A DNA stretch of 64,000 nucleotides from Sphaerolaimus hirsutus (GCA_964036195.1 OZ038458.1:21217832-21281831), one strand, 5' to 3'; positions 19,049-29,909 are shown, counted from the first letter of the stretch. The notes: generated from the letters alone by a model not told the origin. A program made the numbers and translations.

Positions 19049-22000
19049 ATGGCTTCGGCCTCTCGCAAACGCCCATTTGAAGGTGCAGACGCCCCGCCCA
19101 TTAAATCCAAGGAGACAAATACACATGGTGCCTGCGGCGGCGGAACCATTCCCCCGCGACAACTTTACCGCGCGCAGCAGATGCAAAATGGACCGGAAAT
19201 CTACCCCAGCAGAGGGAAATTCGAAGGTTGGGTAGATAGGGTGTATATTGACTCGGGCGCCGACGGGCATGTTGAGTATCAGTGCCATGTGAGAATTTCT
19301 GAGCAGACGATGGCGATACTCAACGAAAACGAGCAGTGGGTAAATGCGGATGAAGCCTATCCGTATTTTTATTATTCGAATAAGCGGGCCAAGGCGGCTA
19401 GGGACAAACGGACCACCCAGCTGGTGGATTTGTGCGCGAGAATTCAGAAACAACACCCCTCGATGTTCCTGCCCCTGGTGCGCCACGGGATGCGTTTCTC
19501 GGCGACCGCAATCGCACAAAAAATAGAAAATCCCCGGTACTGGGAGTTTACCGGCGTCGCGATATGGGGTAATCAGACAAAGTGCCCCTTAAACGTTGCC
19601 GCCCCCGTGGTCGTGAGTACGCAGGGCACGCGGCGCGTCACTCAAGCGGCACGTACATTGACGCGCGGCGACACTTCCGGCTACCAGCCCTACACGAGCG
19701 ACTGGAAAACGGCGCGGCTGCGAGCGGCCTTCACGCCGTCGAATTACAAAAATCTGGAACCGCTGGGCGCGGCGGAGCGGGGCGCTGCCGGGCCGGAAAA
19801 GTTGGTCATCTTACACAGAGAATATGTAAGTGACAGCAGAGTGGAAAACTTGAGTGCTGGGCAGTTGGGGCTGGCCCACGTCGAATATCACGACCTGAAC
19901 GATTTGGACGTGTTCGGCGACGAATTCTACGGCCATGCGTACGGGCTGCAGGTCGCCACGGCCGAGGACATCAGTACATCGGGCATCCAGCCAGACACAG
20001 AAAACCGAGACCACATGGACTCGTTTCTCAGGTATAAATTGGGCATTTTAGCGGCGGCCCATTGCTATAACGAGTCATTTTTGCGGTTTCGGGCGAAACG
20101 CGCAACGGATGTGTGCGCGCATGTGTCCTGGGAACACACGCCGCAGGGCACTGCATGCGATATTATGGTGCGCCGCCCGGACCCAGAAGAATTGCAAGCT
20201 GACACTTTCGAAGGACCAGAAGAGCAGCGCGTGCGTTTGCTGGAGCAGGTGAACACGCAGACACAGTTGTTGAACCAGGCGACGCCCATGTCGGTGTTGA
20301 GCTTGGTGCTGGCCAGACCGGACGAAGACAAACCAGCGGCGGGCAGCCCCAACCTATCAGTCAGAATTACCAGCGTGGAATCAGAGCCAACCACTACAAT
20401 GCTGCGTGCGAAGTTGGACATGGCGGCGTCGCAATCAGCACTGCCCCGAACCCTGGAGAGTGGAAGATACATGGTGCGCGGCTCGAACGACTCGCCCAAT
20501 TACGACCGAACCATGCGGTCGCTGCAAGCCGCCCTGAACAAAGCGCCGGTCGGCTGGGTGCCAAAAGTGGTCCAGGGGTCAAAAGTACTCACCCTGGAGG
20601 CGCAAATCCAACTAGCTGTGATATTGAATTTGCGTCTGCTGGATGACGAAACTGACTGGGCGCTCATTAGCCGCGAGGCTAATGAGTTGTACGAATCACT
20701 GTTCAGAGGAAAAAACGAACAGATGATTCAGGCCAAATTAGGTGAGTTTCTACCGCAGCAGGGACAGGTAGAAGTTTTAGGAGCCGTGATCACAGCCGTG
20801 CGAATGCGCAAACCCCTTTTGATTATGTGTGACTCGCCTTTCGGGTCCGGGAAGACGACCACACAAAATCAACTGGCGTATGTGTGTTCACGCGGCTATA
20901 ATTATTATAACTCAAGACCCAGGGTGCGCGCGGGCTCCGACTTGCCATCGGACAAGCAGCCGAACGCCAAATATCATTCGACGCTCATCACGTGCACGGT
21001 CAACTCGGCGGCCGACGAAGGCGCGCGCAGGGCCCTGACCAATCTGAATAAATTAGGGCAGCGGGATATTTTTGGGGCTTTAGAAGTTTTATTGCGGGAG
21101 CGCGCGAAATGGACCGCCATGGCTGATACGCCATTTTCTGAAATGCAAAAACTGGAGGGTTTTGAAGAATTTTTGAAACTAAGAGCGGCATTTCCGGTGC
21201 GCGTTTTGAGTCCCATGTGGGAAACTGACCCCACTTATAACGCCACCCCCGCGACCCAATTGCCAACCCTGCACACCCTAGCACAGCGAACCGGCCACAA
21301 CATCGTCCGCCTCAGCCCCGAATGGACGGCAGCGCTGGAAAAGTACGACGGCGCCAAGAAGGACTACGAACTGGTGGACGAAATCATCAACAACTGCACG
21401 GACGACGCCGTCATACGCGCGCAGCTGACCGAACAGGTGCCTTTTCTCACCGCCGACGATGGAGATGAGCAGCCATTCGACGACTTCGAGGCAGGCGTGG
21501 CGGGCGCCCGGGCTGGTGAGGCTAGTTTAGCTGATCAGGGATTTTGGGGTAAGGTGCTGCGTAGGGCGCTGTCTAAATATGTCAGGGCTACGGTCAGGCT
21601 GCACCGGGTGTTCTTGGAGGTGGTGCAGCCCGGTCAAATCCATGTCACTTTAGACTCCGCCCACGACGCCCGTATAAAAAGTGTGACTGCGTGTGCGGTA
21701 ATTATTGACGAAGCGTCTTTGGCGTCTGACGCTGCAGTAATTAGCGTGGCTCAGGCGGCTCAGCTCCCAGTGAACGGCATGCTACTTCTATTTGGAGACA
21801 GTAAACAATTGACGCGCATGATTCGCGTGCAAGACTGGGTGGAGCCTGTCCTGAAACCCGACCCCACCCTCATTGATAGGCTCACACAATACCAACTATG
21901 TCCCGTGGTTCACTTGGAAACAGTGTTCCGCGGGCATCGCCAGCTCATTCAGGCCAACTCTGTGGCGGCGTACAATGGACTGCTACGCGCCTACAACGAC

Positions 22001-23005
22001 ACTGCAGCGCACGGCGCCACCATGTTGCCCGCGCCTGGCGACTTCGAGGATGGCGTCATGCTGTCATCGACGCTGGTGCACCAGGGCTGCGAATCGAAAG
22101 AAGGCATGTCCATTATCAACAAGAAGGAGCTGCGCATCATCCTGCACCTGTACGACTACCTCGTGGCCACGGTGAAAGAAGATCCCACCCTGCCCTGGGC
22201 AGATCTTACCGATCCCGTTAGTTTGTTAATTGTCTGTTTTTATGCGGCGCAGGCGCGCGCCCTAATCAGTCGCCTAGTAGCCCATACAGAACACGACGCG
22301 GCTTACTGGGCCACCCGCGTGATCACTGCCGACAAGGCACAGGCCCGTGAAGCGGAAGTGGTCATCGTTTCCTGCGTGCGCGGCAGCCCGCCTACCGACT
22401 CCGCCCAGCTGGACGCCGACCCCAAGAAGGCATACGGTAGAGTTGGATTTGTAGCGGAGTTGCCCCGGGGAAACGTAGCCACCTCCCGCGCCAAATGTGT
22501 GCGCATCGTGGTGGCCAACGCCGAGACCATGTTGTGGTCAACCTTTTTCCACCGGTTTCTGACGGTCGAGCACAAAGCCGACCGGATTTACTCTTACGAG
22601 TCAGGCCAAATTTGGGGAAACGTGTTGGGATTTTGGCCTCCGGAATGGCGCCCGCGGGCCGACTTGAAAGAACTAGTCGGACCAGACAGATACCCGGCCC
22701 TCGAAGAAGAACTGCAGGCGGAGTGTTTGTCTGACATTGAAACCGCCACCGCGGGCTCTGACTCCTCCGCAGACGCGCGGGAGGAGGGTGTGCCGGTGTG
22801 TGTTGTCGAACCAGTTTACCGCCCTAATGAAGAATATTCCCCCATTAGCAACGACATGGCGGCCATGGCACTGCAGAACGTAGCCGAGCCCCCCTCGCCG
22901 CCGCCCGAGCACCACGACGCGGTCGAGGCCATCCCACTGCCACCGGAGGAAGCTCCAGCGCAACAGGTAGAACACCACATGGAAAATGGTAATTGTGAAA
23001 ATTGA
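19049..23005 (+). CDS. SF1 (Upf1-like) RNA/DNA helicase encoded by the retrotransposon
   Basis: An intact 1318-codon ORF, with ATG in good context (A at -3, G at +4). The helicase core lies in the C-terminal half. Motif I is SPFGSGKTT at 596-604, with S in place of the usual first G. Motif II is DEAS at 887-890, and motif III GDSKQ at 916-920. The FRGH segment (960-963) sits where Upf1-like proteins have motif IV-type residues. SCVRG follows at 1108-1112, and VATSRAK (motif VI) at 1143-1149. DEAS plus SRAK is typical of the Upf1/NAM7 branch. About 280 residues separate motifs I and II, more than I expect for Upf1. The first 590 residues are unrecognised (RKRPFEG near the start could be a nuclear signal), and the last 100 are acidic/proline-rich. 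It lies between integrase and the 3' LTR on the same strand with similar base composition, so it belongs to the element. Its role is unknown; RNP remodelling, reverse transcription or evasion of RNA decay are guesses. Confidence 0.9.
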   Translation: MASASRKRPFEGADAPPIKSKETNTHGACGGGTIPPRQLYRAQQMQNGPEIYPSRGKFEGWVDRVYIDSGADGHVEYQCHVRISEQTMAILNENEQWVNADEAYPYFYYSNKRAKAARDKRTTQLVDLCARIQKQHPSMFLPLVRHGMRFSATAIAQKIENPRYWEFTGVAIWGNQTKCPLNVAAPVVVSTQGTRRVTQAARTLTRGDTSGYQPYTSDWKTARLRAAFTPSNYKNLEPLGAAERGAAGPEKLVILHREYVSDSRVENLSAGQLGLAHVEYHDLNDLDVFGDEFYGHAYGLQVATAEDISTSGIQPDTENRDHMDSFLRYKLGILAAAHCYNESFLRFRAKRATDVCAHVSWEHTPQGTACDIMVRRPDPEELQADTFEGPEEQRVRLLEQVNTQTQLLNQATPMSVLSLVLARPDEDKPAAGSPNLSVRITSVESEPTTTMLRAKLDMAASQSALPRTLESGRYMVRGSNDSPNYDRTMRSLQAALNKAPVGWVPKVVQGSKVLTLEAQIQLAVILNLRLLDDETDWALISREANELYESLFRGKNEQMIQAKLGEFLPQQGQVEVLGAVITAVRMRKPLLIMCDSPFGSGKTTTQNQLAYVCSRGYNYYNSRPRVRAGSDLPSDKQPNAKYHSTLITCTVNSAADEGARRALTNLNKLGQRDIFGALEVLLRERAKWTAMADTPFSEMQKLEGFEEFLKLRAAFPVRVLSPMWETDPTYNATPATQLPTLHTLAQRTGHNIVRLSPEWTAALEKYDGAKKDYELVDEIINNCTDDAVIRAQLTEQVPFLTADDGDEQPFDDFEAGVAGARAGEASLADQGFWGKVLRRALSKYVRATVRLHRVFLEVVQPGQIHVTLDSAHDARIKSVTACAVIIDEASLASDAAVISVAQAAQLPVNGMLLLFGDSKQLTRMIRVQDWVEPVLKPDPTLIDRLTQYQLCPVVHLETVFRGHRQLIQANSVAAYNGLLRAYNDTAAHGATMLPAPGDFEDGVMLSSTLVHQGCESKEGMSIINKKELRIILHLYDYLVATVKEDPTLPWADLTDPVSLLIVCFYAAQARALISRLVAHTEHDAAYWATRVITADKAQAREAEVVIVSCVRGSPPTDSAQLDADPKKAYGRVGFVAELPRGNVATSRAKCVRIVVANAETMLWSTFFHRFLTVEHKADRIYSYESGQIWGNVLGFWPPEWRPRADLKELVGPDRYPALEEELQAECLSDIETATAGSDSSADAREEGVPVCVVEPVYRPNEEYSPISNDMAAMALQNVAEPPSPPPEHHDAVEAIPLPPEEAPAQQVEHHMENGNCEN

Positions 23006-23596
23006 TACGAAACAATTTTTGTCAAAAAACCAGTTATCAAAGTTTCAATGTAATAATTCATGCACAACTTTTTGTCATCAGGAGAAACAGACAACTTTGT
23101 AACAAAAAACCAGTAGTTAAAAACATACTTGTTAATATTCCATGAAAACAATTAGAAAATCTTGTCGACGATCAATTTTCACACGCACGGACTGCGACAT
23201 GTCGGTCGAGCAGGTAACTTGAATGTTGATTCCAAACTGCCCATCCAACAGTGGCACGATGCTGCGAAATAACACAGATTAGTAGTCTGATTAATTAGTT
23301 TCCAAAATCAAAAAAAAAAAAGAAAAAAAAAAAAAAACTTTTTCTCACATCGAGCCCTGAGCGGGAACCAAAATTTCGAAGTTTCGAGCACAAAAAGCCG
23401 GCACGGCAGAAAGCTGATGCCATAATTCAAATGAAGACGAGCCATATTTGCACCCCCAGGGCATGTGACTGCCACAGCCGTCCACCGAAAAATGCAGAGA
23501 AGGCATGATTTTTGAATAATCAAAAAACGGCGCAAAACACTTTTTCTGAACATGCCGTTTTTAGCCCGGAGGTAAAAAATTAATGGCTGGTGGGAT
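23006..23596 (+). other. Retrotransposon 3' untranslated region
   Basis: This is non-coding and contains an A-rich run (about 23309-23337). A classic long polypurine tract is absent; only GGTGGGAT abuts the 3' LTR at 23589-23596. The plus-strand primer is therefore uncertain. Confidence 0.6.
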
Positions 23597-25272
23597 TGTA
23601 GGTAGAAATATGGCTAACCAATCATGCGTAAGAACGTAACGACAACTTTGCGCAGACACTCCGACGACTCGAGAACGACCATGTGCGACCGAATGACGAC
23701 CCGCGGTGCACAGGGAAGTCACAGTGAACGTGCGGTTCGCTGTGCACTGCAAATCCGCCAACGAAGCCGCAGCCCCAGGACGGTACGCCCGAATGGACAC
23801 TACTGCGGCCATGAATTTATTAATTAATTTCTTTTCCGTTAATTACGTAATTATTTCCCGTGTGATGATAATTTTTCATTTCATGTTTCATTAAGTAAGC
23901 TAATTAGGTTACCCGCATTGTTAGTTAATTAAGTGACTACTTCCGTTTTTCTTTTTAAATGCATTTCCTAATATATACTTTCGAATGTTATAAGTTTTAG
24001 GTTTTATCAAGTTTACATTTTTGGTCAAAAGGGTGCAGTGTCTGAGAATGGGTTAGAAAGGCTTATGTTTCTAGTTAAGCTAACAGGTGTTGACTCGGTT
24101 AAATGCTTAGACGCCCCGATAGATAACATTCAGAAAATTCCCCGACCAAGTGCTTTTTACTTAGGACTAGGTAATGGGTGGAAAAGTGGCAAACGGCAAT
24201 TATTGTCGGCATGCGACTGCAAGACACATGCAGAGCACCGTTTACAGTGAAGAGCACAGTAGTGCCAATTAATTATTCCCATCACCCAGGGTGATTGGTG
24301 AACTCACAAGTGCTAGTGTTTTGTGGCGTGTGTTTAGTCCCAAAGTTTCCAACCCTTACCCGGCAATGCAATAACCTTGAACAACCCCCGCAATGAGCGT
24401 TCTTTCTGTGGCCTTGGTCGGGCGCGCTATAAAATATATTTCACCTAAACGGGCGCAGGTTGATAACACGTGTCACACCACCTGCTCTAAATTGTACCGT
24501 AACCCCTGAATAGAACCCAGTTTATGACACTCACCTTTGAGATGAATTGCATGTTAATTACGTCCGTGATAATCGCAGTTACTTCAAATCTGGCCTAATT
24601 TACGTTTGTACCCCTTTTATCTAAATTAATTATTTTTTCCCGCATTTAATTAATTTACTTGTGCCTTGTACGCTATGTTTACGGTTTTCCAGTGATCATT
24701 GAAATTGCCTTAGTAATTCGCTTATTACGGTTAATTGTTGTGTCTCTGATTTAGTATTCATTTCGCTTATGGTAGGTTTTTGGTGATTATAAAACGCGCT
24801 GATTTTACATTTTTTCACCCACTAGAGGCTATACGACTCACTTGAGCTATTGTGAAATTGACTCTGACTACATCGCTAAATAAAGTTCCCGTGAAACCAA
24901 CTTGGTCCCCCTGAAGCATACTAACTGCTTGAATTTTAATTTGAATTTTATTAATTTCGGCTATTTATTAATTACGGCTTTTTAACAATTAATCGAAGTA
25001 AACCGCCGGCAGCCGTTACGAAAGGGATTGGTAAGTTGCCGTGTCCGTCCTCAGGAACTGTCAGGACCCCAAGGGGTACTGGCGCCGTTCCTGATTTGCG
25101 TGTAAACATCCCCGTACCATAAAACCAATTATTTATTTAATTAAGCACGCAAGTGGAAGCGCAAAGGGACCGGAATTTGCAATTCTCTGCCGCTGCAAAA
25201 TTCGACGAGTGGCGTATTTATGTGGTAAAAACGGAAAGTAGTAAAATTAGTAAAAACGTAAAATATCTGACA
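23597..25272 (+). repeat. 3' long terminal repeat
   Basis: Same length and ends as the 5' LTR, and followed by the GTAC duplication at 25273-25276. I noticed no substitutions or indels relative to 7713-9388. Confidence 0.95.
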
Positions 25273-25346
25273 GTACAACAGAATGCGATGACATGAAAGT
25301 CTGGTGGACCCCCCCCCCTAAAATGCCACCCTCGATTTATGCTATG

Positions 25347-25473
25347 CCGGCGACACGATTCTATATAACTTCCTTCATATCGCCCCCGGGATGGGTCATC
25401 GAATCATGATAGATATTATATGTGAAGAGACAAATGCCAGGGGCAAATGAAAGAGACAAATGAAGAGCCAGGG
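25347..25473 (+). repeat. Dispersed segment, copy 1, right part
   Basis: It matches 27453-27578 closely (GCCCCCGGGATGGGTCATCG, then GAAGAGCCAGGGG). It shows that 7211-7327 and this stretch were contiguous before the foldback inserted. Confidence 0.8.
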
Positions 25474-26144
25474 GTAAGGTTGGGAATTCAAAATTTTCGG
25501 GTTCGGGTATCGGGTCCTTTTTCTCATAGAGAACTTTAAAGTGAGTACCGTATTTCCTCGAATTACCCCCAGGGGGGGGGGGTTATTTTTTCAGAGTGAA
25601 AATTTTGAGAGAAAAACGTGAAAAATGCAACAATAACCACCATTTACCGTATTTCCTGTAAATACCCCCCCCCCTCGAAATACCCCCCCCCCCCTCGTTT
25701 ACCCCCCCCCCCCTCGGGAGCACTATGAAACAATCACCCCCGGGGGGTATTTCGAGGAAATACGGTATAAGTTTTTACAGCCTTATATAAGGATGTAACG
25801 ATGTTCTAACGTAACACAGTAAGTGTTTTGAACGTCTGTTATGCATTTCCCGGACCACAAATTCATAGTGCCCATTTTGAGGGGGGTATTTCGAGGGGGG
25901 TATTTCGAGGAAATACGGTATTTTACTCACAAAAATAACTTAAAACTTTGTGTTTTTTCAATTTTTTTCTGAAATACATCAAAGATGTGTGTTTTTCTCT
26001 CCTGATAAGTATTTCTTAGGAAAATGTCCTATGTTTGTCACTTTCTGTCTGGCAAAATGACATTTTCTGTCTCTTTAAAATGTTTTCTGTACTCGCGTAC
26101 TTTCAAAAAGTATGCGAGTATGTGAGTCGTCAGGTGCCAACCCT
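25474..26144. repeat. Mosaic of hAT-like element fragments
   Basis: It begins TAAGGTTGGGAATTC with TCGGGTATCGGG words (like 27579 onward). It then switches to sequence matching 29210-29700 of a CAGAGTTG element and ends near GCCAACCCTA. The ends have no matching duplication, so this is a recombined mosaic. It contains two nested MITEs. Confidence 0.65.
25548..25918. mobile_element. TA-flanked MITE, CCGTATTTCCTCG family, with a second MITE inside
   Basis: The outer termini are CCGTATTTCCTCGAATTACC and GGAAATACGG, with TA outside both. The inner element at 25647-25765 (CCGTATTTCCTGTAAATACC...GAGGAAATACGG) is also flanked by TA. The relative at 29344-29345 shows the empty TA for the inner insertion. 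Poly-C blocks and TATATAAGG occur inside. Confidence 0.85.
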
Positions 26145-26197
26145 AGTCGCGAACCTCAAGCACAGTCAGATTGAGTTCTCCTATGCTGACCAGTGAC
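26145..26197 (+). repeat. Dispersed segment, copy 2, left part
   Basis: It matches about 6361-6376 plus 7211-7250 (GTCGCGAACCTCA...CTGACCAGTGAC). It is continued at 27380 after a hAT-like insertion. Confidence 0.75.
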
Positions 26198-27379
26198 TAA
26201 CGATGGCAAAAAAAGATTCGAAAATTCGAAAACATTTTCGAATTTTCGAATTTTTTCGGAATTTTCGAATTTTTATTTCGCCCCTAGAAAAAACACTTAA
26301 AAATCGATTTATTTTTCAAAAAATTCGAAAATTCGAAAATTCGAAAATAGTTTTCGAATTTTTTAGGGAATTCAAGGCAACAAAACACACTGTTAAGTTC
26401 AACATGCTAAATAAATCAACAATTGATACGCGGTGCGTATGGAAAAGCGAAACGTAGCAAAAAAAACGTTGAAATGTCATCCACCGCGGAAGAGGCGGAC
26501 TTCGACACATCCGTTTTTATACTGTATTTTCTCGAAATATCCCCCCCCCCTCAAAATACCCACCCCAAAATTTACACTATCAATTTATATACCCCCCCTC
26601 AAAAAACCACCCCCCCACTTTGGTGTATAGAGAACGTAATGCAGTTTGTGATCTGGGAAACACAGAACAGAACACACGTTAAAAACAATGACTGTGTTGT
26701 GTAGAACACGGTTTGTACCATCTACATACTTATATAAGTATATAGAGTCTTATAAAAGGCAGTTTTTGTTGCATTTTTTGACATCTGTGTTACCTACAAA
26801 CAACAATTGAGTACTGGGATTTTGAAAAAATTTCTGGCAAAATAATACACCCCCCTCGAAATACCCACCCTCGTTTAACCCCCCCAAGTTTCCACTCTGA
26901 AAAAATAATACGGTATTTAATACCAATTTTGTATTTTATGCTGATATTTTATTTGACACCAATTTTTAAATTGTTGTTTTTATTGCCTTCGCTCTGTTGG
27001 TGAATTAAATGTAGCAATGTGTGAATTAAATGAAGAAGCAGCACACTGGTTTGCATAACTCATTCCACCATTTTTAATGCTGATTTATGGTTAAAATAAG
27101 GTCATAACAACTGAGCAGAACATGAAGACAGTCCAAATTCTGTGTTCAAAGCTTAAGATTCAGTATTTTTCCAAAAAGATTCGAAAATTATTCGAAAAAA
27201 TTCGAAAACTAGCCAAAATAACTTGAAAATTGCCAAAAAAGATTCGAAAATTCGAAATTCGAAAATTAAATTCGAAATTCGAAAATTATTTTGAAGAAAA
27301 ATTCGAAAATTCGAAAATTCATTTCAGAAAAAACACTTAAAAATTTAAATACTTTTTTTTCGACTGTTTGCCATCGTTA
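26198..27379. mobile_element. hAT-like element, TAACGATGGC family, complete
   Basis: Termini TAACGATGGC and GCCATCGTTA are flanked by the exact 8-bp duplication CCAGTGAC (26190-26197 and 27380-27387). The uninterrupted site is seen at about 7244-7251. Both subterminal regions consist of TTCGAAAATTCG words. A poly-C MITE lies inside at about 26524-26926. There is no transposase ORF, so it is non-autonomous. Confidence 0.9.
26524..26926. mobile_element. MITE of the CCGTATTTCC group, diverged
   Basis: TACTGTATTTTCTCGAAATA on the left and AATAATACGGTA on the right enclose poly-C blocks and the family's internal TTATATAAG-like core. The boundaries are approximate. Confidence 0.6.
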
Positions 27380-27578
27380 CCAGTGACACACGAAGGAAGG
27401 AAAGTGGAGCATTCTTGATTGACGAGATTGAGCTATTCCTCCAAACAGTTACCCGGCGACACGTTTCTGTAACTCCCTTCATCTCGCCCCCGGGATGGGT
27501 CATCGAATCATGATAGATATTATATCTGAAGAGACAAATGTCAGGGGCAAATGAAAGAGACAAATGAAGAGCCAGGGG
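27380..27578 (+). repeat. Dispersed segment, copy 2, with empty site for the foldback
   Basis: This continues 26145-26197. A single CCGGCGAC at 27453-27460 marks the unoccupied version of the site that carries the palindromic element at 7328-25346. It ends at the GCCAGGGG target of the next element. Confidence 0.85.
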
Positions 27579-28982
27579 TAGGGTTGGGAATTCAAAATTT
27601 TCGGGTCCTAAAACTTTCGGGTCGGGTATCGGGTATTGGTTCCAAAAAATTTACGGGTATCGGGTTCGGGTATTGAGGTCGGGTATCGGGTCATGTTTTC
27701 AGGTCAAAATGTCGGGTATTGGGTAATAGAATTGTCGGGTATCGGGTAATATAGATTGTGGGTATTGGGTAATGAAATTATCTGGCATTCGATTGAACAA
27801 TAAAAATACAGCATGGTGTAGTGTATCTAAATATCACAAGGTGTATAACTAAGTGCAAATACACATGGAGACACAGCAGTTTATCCAAATAAATGGTCTT
27901 GCTCAAGAAAAAAGCAGGACCATTGAATTGTGATAAAAACACATCTCTGTTTGTTGTGGGATACCATTACACCATGGTGGCTGGAGTCCCTAAAAGTAGT
28001 GAAACATATTTTTGGTGGATTCCGATTGGCACATGATGTTATCTCAACATGCTTGGGTAAAAATTGCTGAAACCATTGCACTGTGAACCTTAAGGAATGT
28101 GTTTCAATGATTCTTAGTAATCATTTTCAGTTGTAGCAATTGAGCTTAATGGATCTGTTGGGTTTTTTTGGAAAGTGAGTGATGGTTACACCTGTTGGGG
28201 CATATGTCATGCCATCGCTGCTGAGGCACCAAGAATGGTGTAACATATTTGTTGTAGGTTTCATTTTGACCCACAGTTTTAACCTCAGTATGTTTGGGTA
28301 AAACCAGTGGCAAACTAATTTACAAAAAAATTCAAAAGTGCTTGAAACATCTTAGTTAATGGTGGAAATATTACAGTGGCCTTCACAGGATGCCAATAAA
28401 GTGCAACTGTTTGCACACTCAGGATATGAATTCTCATTACCTGATGACAAAACAGTTGCAAACTTAACTGTGCGGACATTCTGCAGTTGAACAAACAATT
28501 TTTTCTCAGTCCATCTGGCACCCAGTCAGACTGTCTACCTCACTGAACCAGTGCAACTGAACACACTCTGAGGAGAAAACTGGAATCAAGTGCACCCAGA
28601 TATCTGGCAGCCATTTTGGCCAAGGGAAAAGCAGCTTTCTGAATTGTCTTCAATTGAATCAAATTTTTCAAATGTGAATTAAACATGCAGTACATAAAAA
28701 AATTAGATCTGAATTTATTGAAACAAACCAATTAGAAGTGTCTAAATTACAACTGCACCAAACAACCGGAAGTTGTATTCAGAACACTTCAAAACTGCTT
28801 GAAAGATTCAACTGTGGGTAAATTTTGCGGATATTTTTGGCCATTGAGTGTGGGTTCTGGTATTGAGGTCGGATATCGGGTTCAGGTTTGGGTAGTAGAG
28901 TCGGGTTCAGATATCGGGTTTCGGTCCCAAAAAGTGTGCGGGTATCGGGTTCAGGTTGGGTCGGGTTGGGTTCCCAACCCTA
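27579..28982. mobile_element. hAT-like element, TAGGGTTGGGAA family, TCGGGTATCGGG arrays
   Basis: Termini TAGGGTTGGGAATTC and GGGTTCCCAACCCTA are flanked by the exact duplication GCCAGGGG (27571-27578 and 28983-28990). Both ends carry arrays of TCGGGTATCGGG-type words. The 1-kb interior is AT-rich without an ORF I can support. A fragment of its right end recurs at about 32790-32975. Confidence 0.9.
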
Positions 28983-29048
28983 GCCAGGGGCAACAGCAAT
29001 TGAGCATAAGTCACGCATTTTTATCACTACCGTAATGGCCCTGGGCAC

Positions 29049-29802
29049 CAGAGTTGTTAAAAGTATTGAACTTTTTAAAAAGTAAATGTAAAGTAATTTT
29101 ATTTTACTCACACATGAGTACAGAAAACCTAAAGTATTTTATTTTACTTTTACACTGTGTAAAATACGTTTTTCTAGAGAATACGTAAAAATGAGTTTTT
29201 CAATGGAAAACATAAAAATGGTATTTTTCTCATAGAGAACTTAAAAGTGAGTACTTTATTTCCTCGAATTACCCCTGGGGGTTTATTTTTGAGAGAGAAA
29301 ATTTTGAGAGAAAAACGTGAAAAATGCAACAATAACCAACATTTATAAGTTTTTACAGCCTTATATAAGGATGTAGATAGTATGAACAATGTTCTAACGT
29401 AACACAGTAAGTGTTTTGAACGTCTGTTATGCATTTCCTGGACCACAAATTCATAGTGCCCATTTCGAGGAGGGGTATTTCGAGGAAATACGGTATTTTA
29501 CTCACAAAAATAACTTAAAACTTTGTGTTTTTTCAATTTTTTTCTGAAATACATCAAAGATGTGTGTTTTTCTCTCCTGATAAGTATTTCTTAGGAAAAT
29601 GTCTTATGTTTGTCACTTTCTGTCTGGCAAAATAACATTTTCTGTCTCTCTAAAATGTTTTCTGTACTCGCATACTTTCAAAAAGTATGCGAGTATGTGA
29701 GTACCGGTATTTTTTTAGGGAGGAAACGTAAACGTACTTACGCAGTACGCGAGTATACGTATTTATTGAGTAGGTAAACGTAAATACGTTTTAACAACTA
29801 TG
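29049..29802. mobile_element. hAT-like element, CAGAGTTG family, mixed array type
   Basis: Ends CAGAGTTGTTAAAA and CAACTATG are flanked by CTGGGCAC and CTGTGCAC (7 of 8 identical). The array word is AAATGTA on the left but AAACGTA on the right. A CCGTATTTCC-group MITE (about 29253-29490) is nested inside. Confidence 0.85.
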
Positions 29803-29909
29803 CTGTGCACACTAGTTTCACACGATATTTCGAAAACTCATAAATGAGCTTTAAATGTGTTTGAGTTTTCCACAATGTGTCATTTTTCATCTCTGTCAAC
29901 TGCAGTTGA

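Larger units (their letters stand above)
7713..25272 (+). mobile_element. Giant Ty3/gypsy-type LTR retrotransposon with Env-like region and helicase
   Basis: The element is 17,560 bp, with direct 1676-bp LTRs (TGTAGG...CTGACA) and a 4-bp GTAC duplication (7709-7712, 25273-25276). The internal order is Gag with a zinc knuckle, an Env-like glycoprotein with two hydrophobic segments, aspartic protease, RT, RNase H, integrase with a GPY/F-like tail, and then a separate SF1 helicase ORF. Integrase after RNase H and the RT motifs place it with Ty3/gypsy rather than copia. The internal part is visibly GC-richer than its AT-rich host DNA. The LTRs look identical, implying recent insertion, yet this copy carries a frameshift in RT and a stop in integrase. 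The GTAC site lies inside an older palindromic DNA element. Confidence 0.95.
7328..25346. mobile_element. Palindromic DNA element split by the LTR retrotransposon
   Basis: The left terminus CATAGCATAAATCGAGGG and the complementary right terminus at 25329-25346 are flanked by an exact 8-bp CCGGCGAC duplication (7320-7327 and 25347-25354). The arms pair from 7328 to about 7540 with about 7590-7712 plus 25277-25346. The paralogous site at 27453-27460 has one CCGGCGAC and no insert. The element alone is about 0.45 kb and non-coding; the rest of this span is the LTR element in its right arm. The 8-bp duplication is hAT-like, but the CATAG end is not a textbook hAT terminus. Confidence 0.85.

Noticed and set aside
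19049..23005. Helicase ORF as an unrelated host gene
   Set aside because: It lies between integrase and a 3' LTR that matches the 5' LTR, on the same strand, with no introns and similar composition. It therefore moved as part of the element.
25640..25765. Telomere-like CCCCCTCGAAATA repeats
   Set aside because: The runs occur only inside TA-flanked MITEs with inverted ends and are not extended tandem arrays.
27579..28982. TCGGGTATCGGG arrays as a minisatellite
   Set aside because: They are confined to the two ends of an element with inverted termini and an exact GCCAGGGG duplication.
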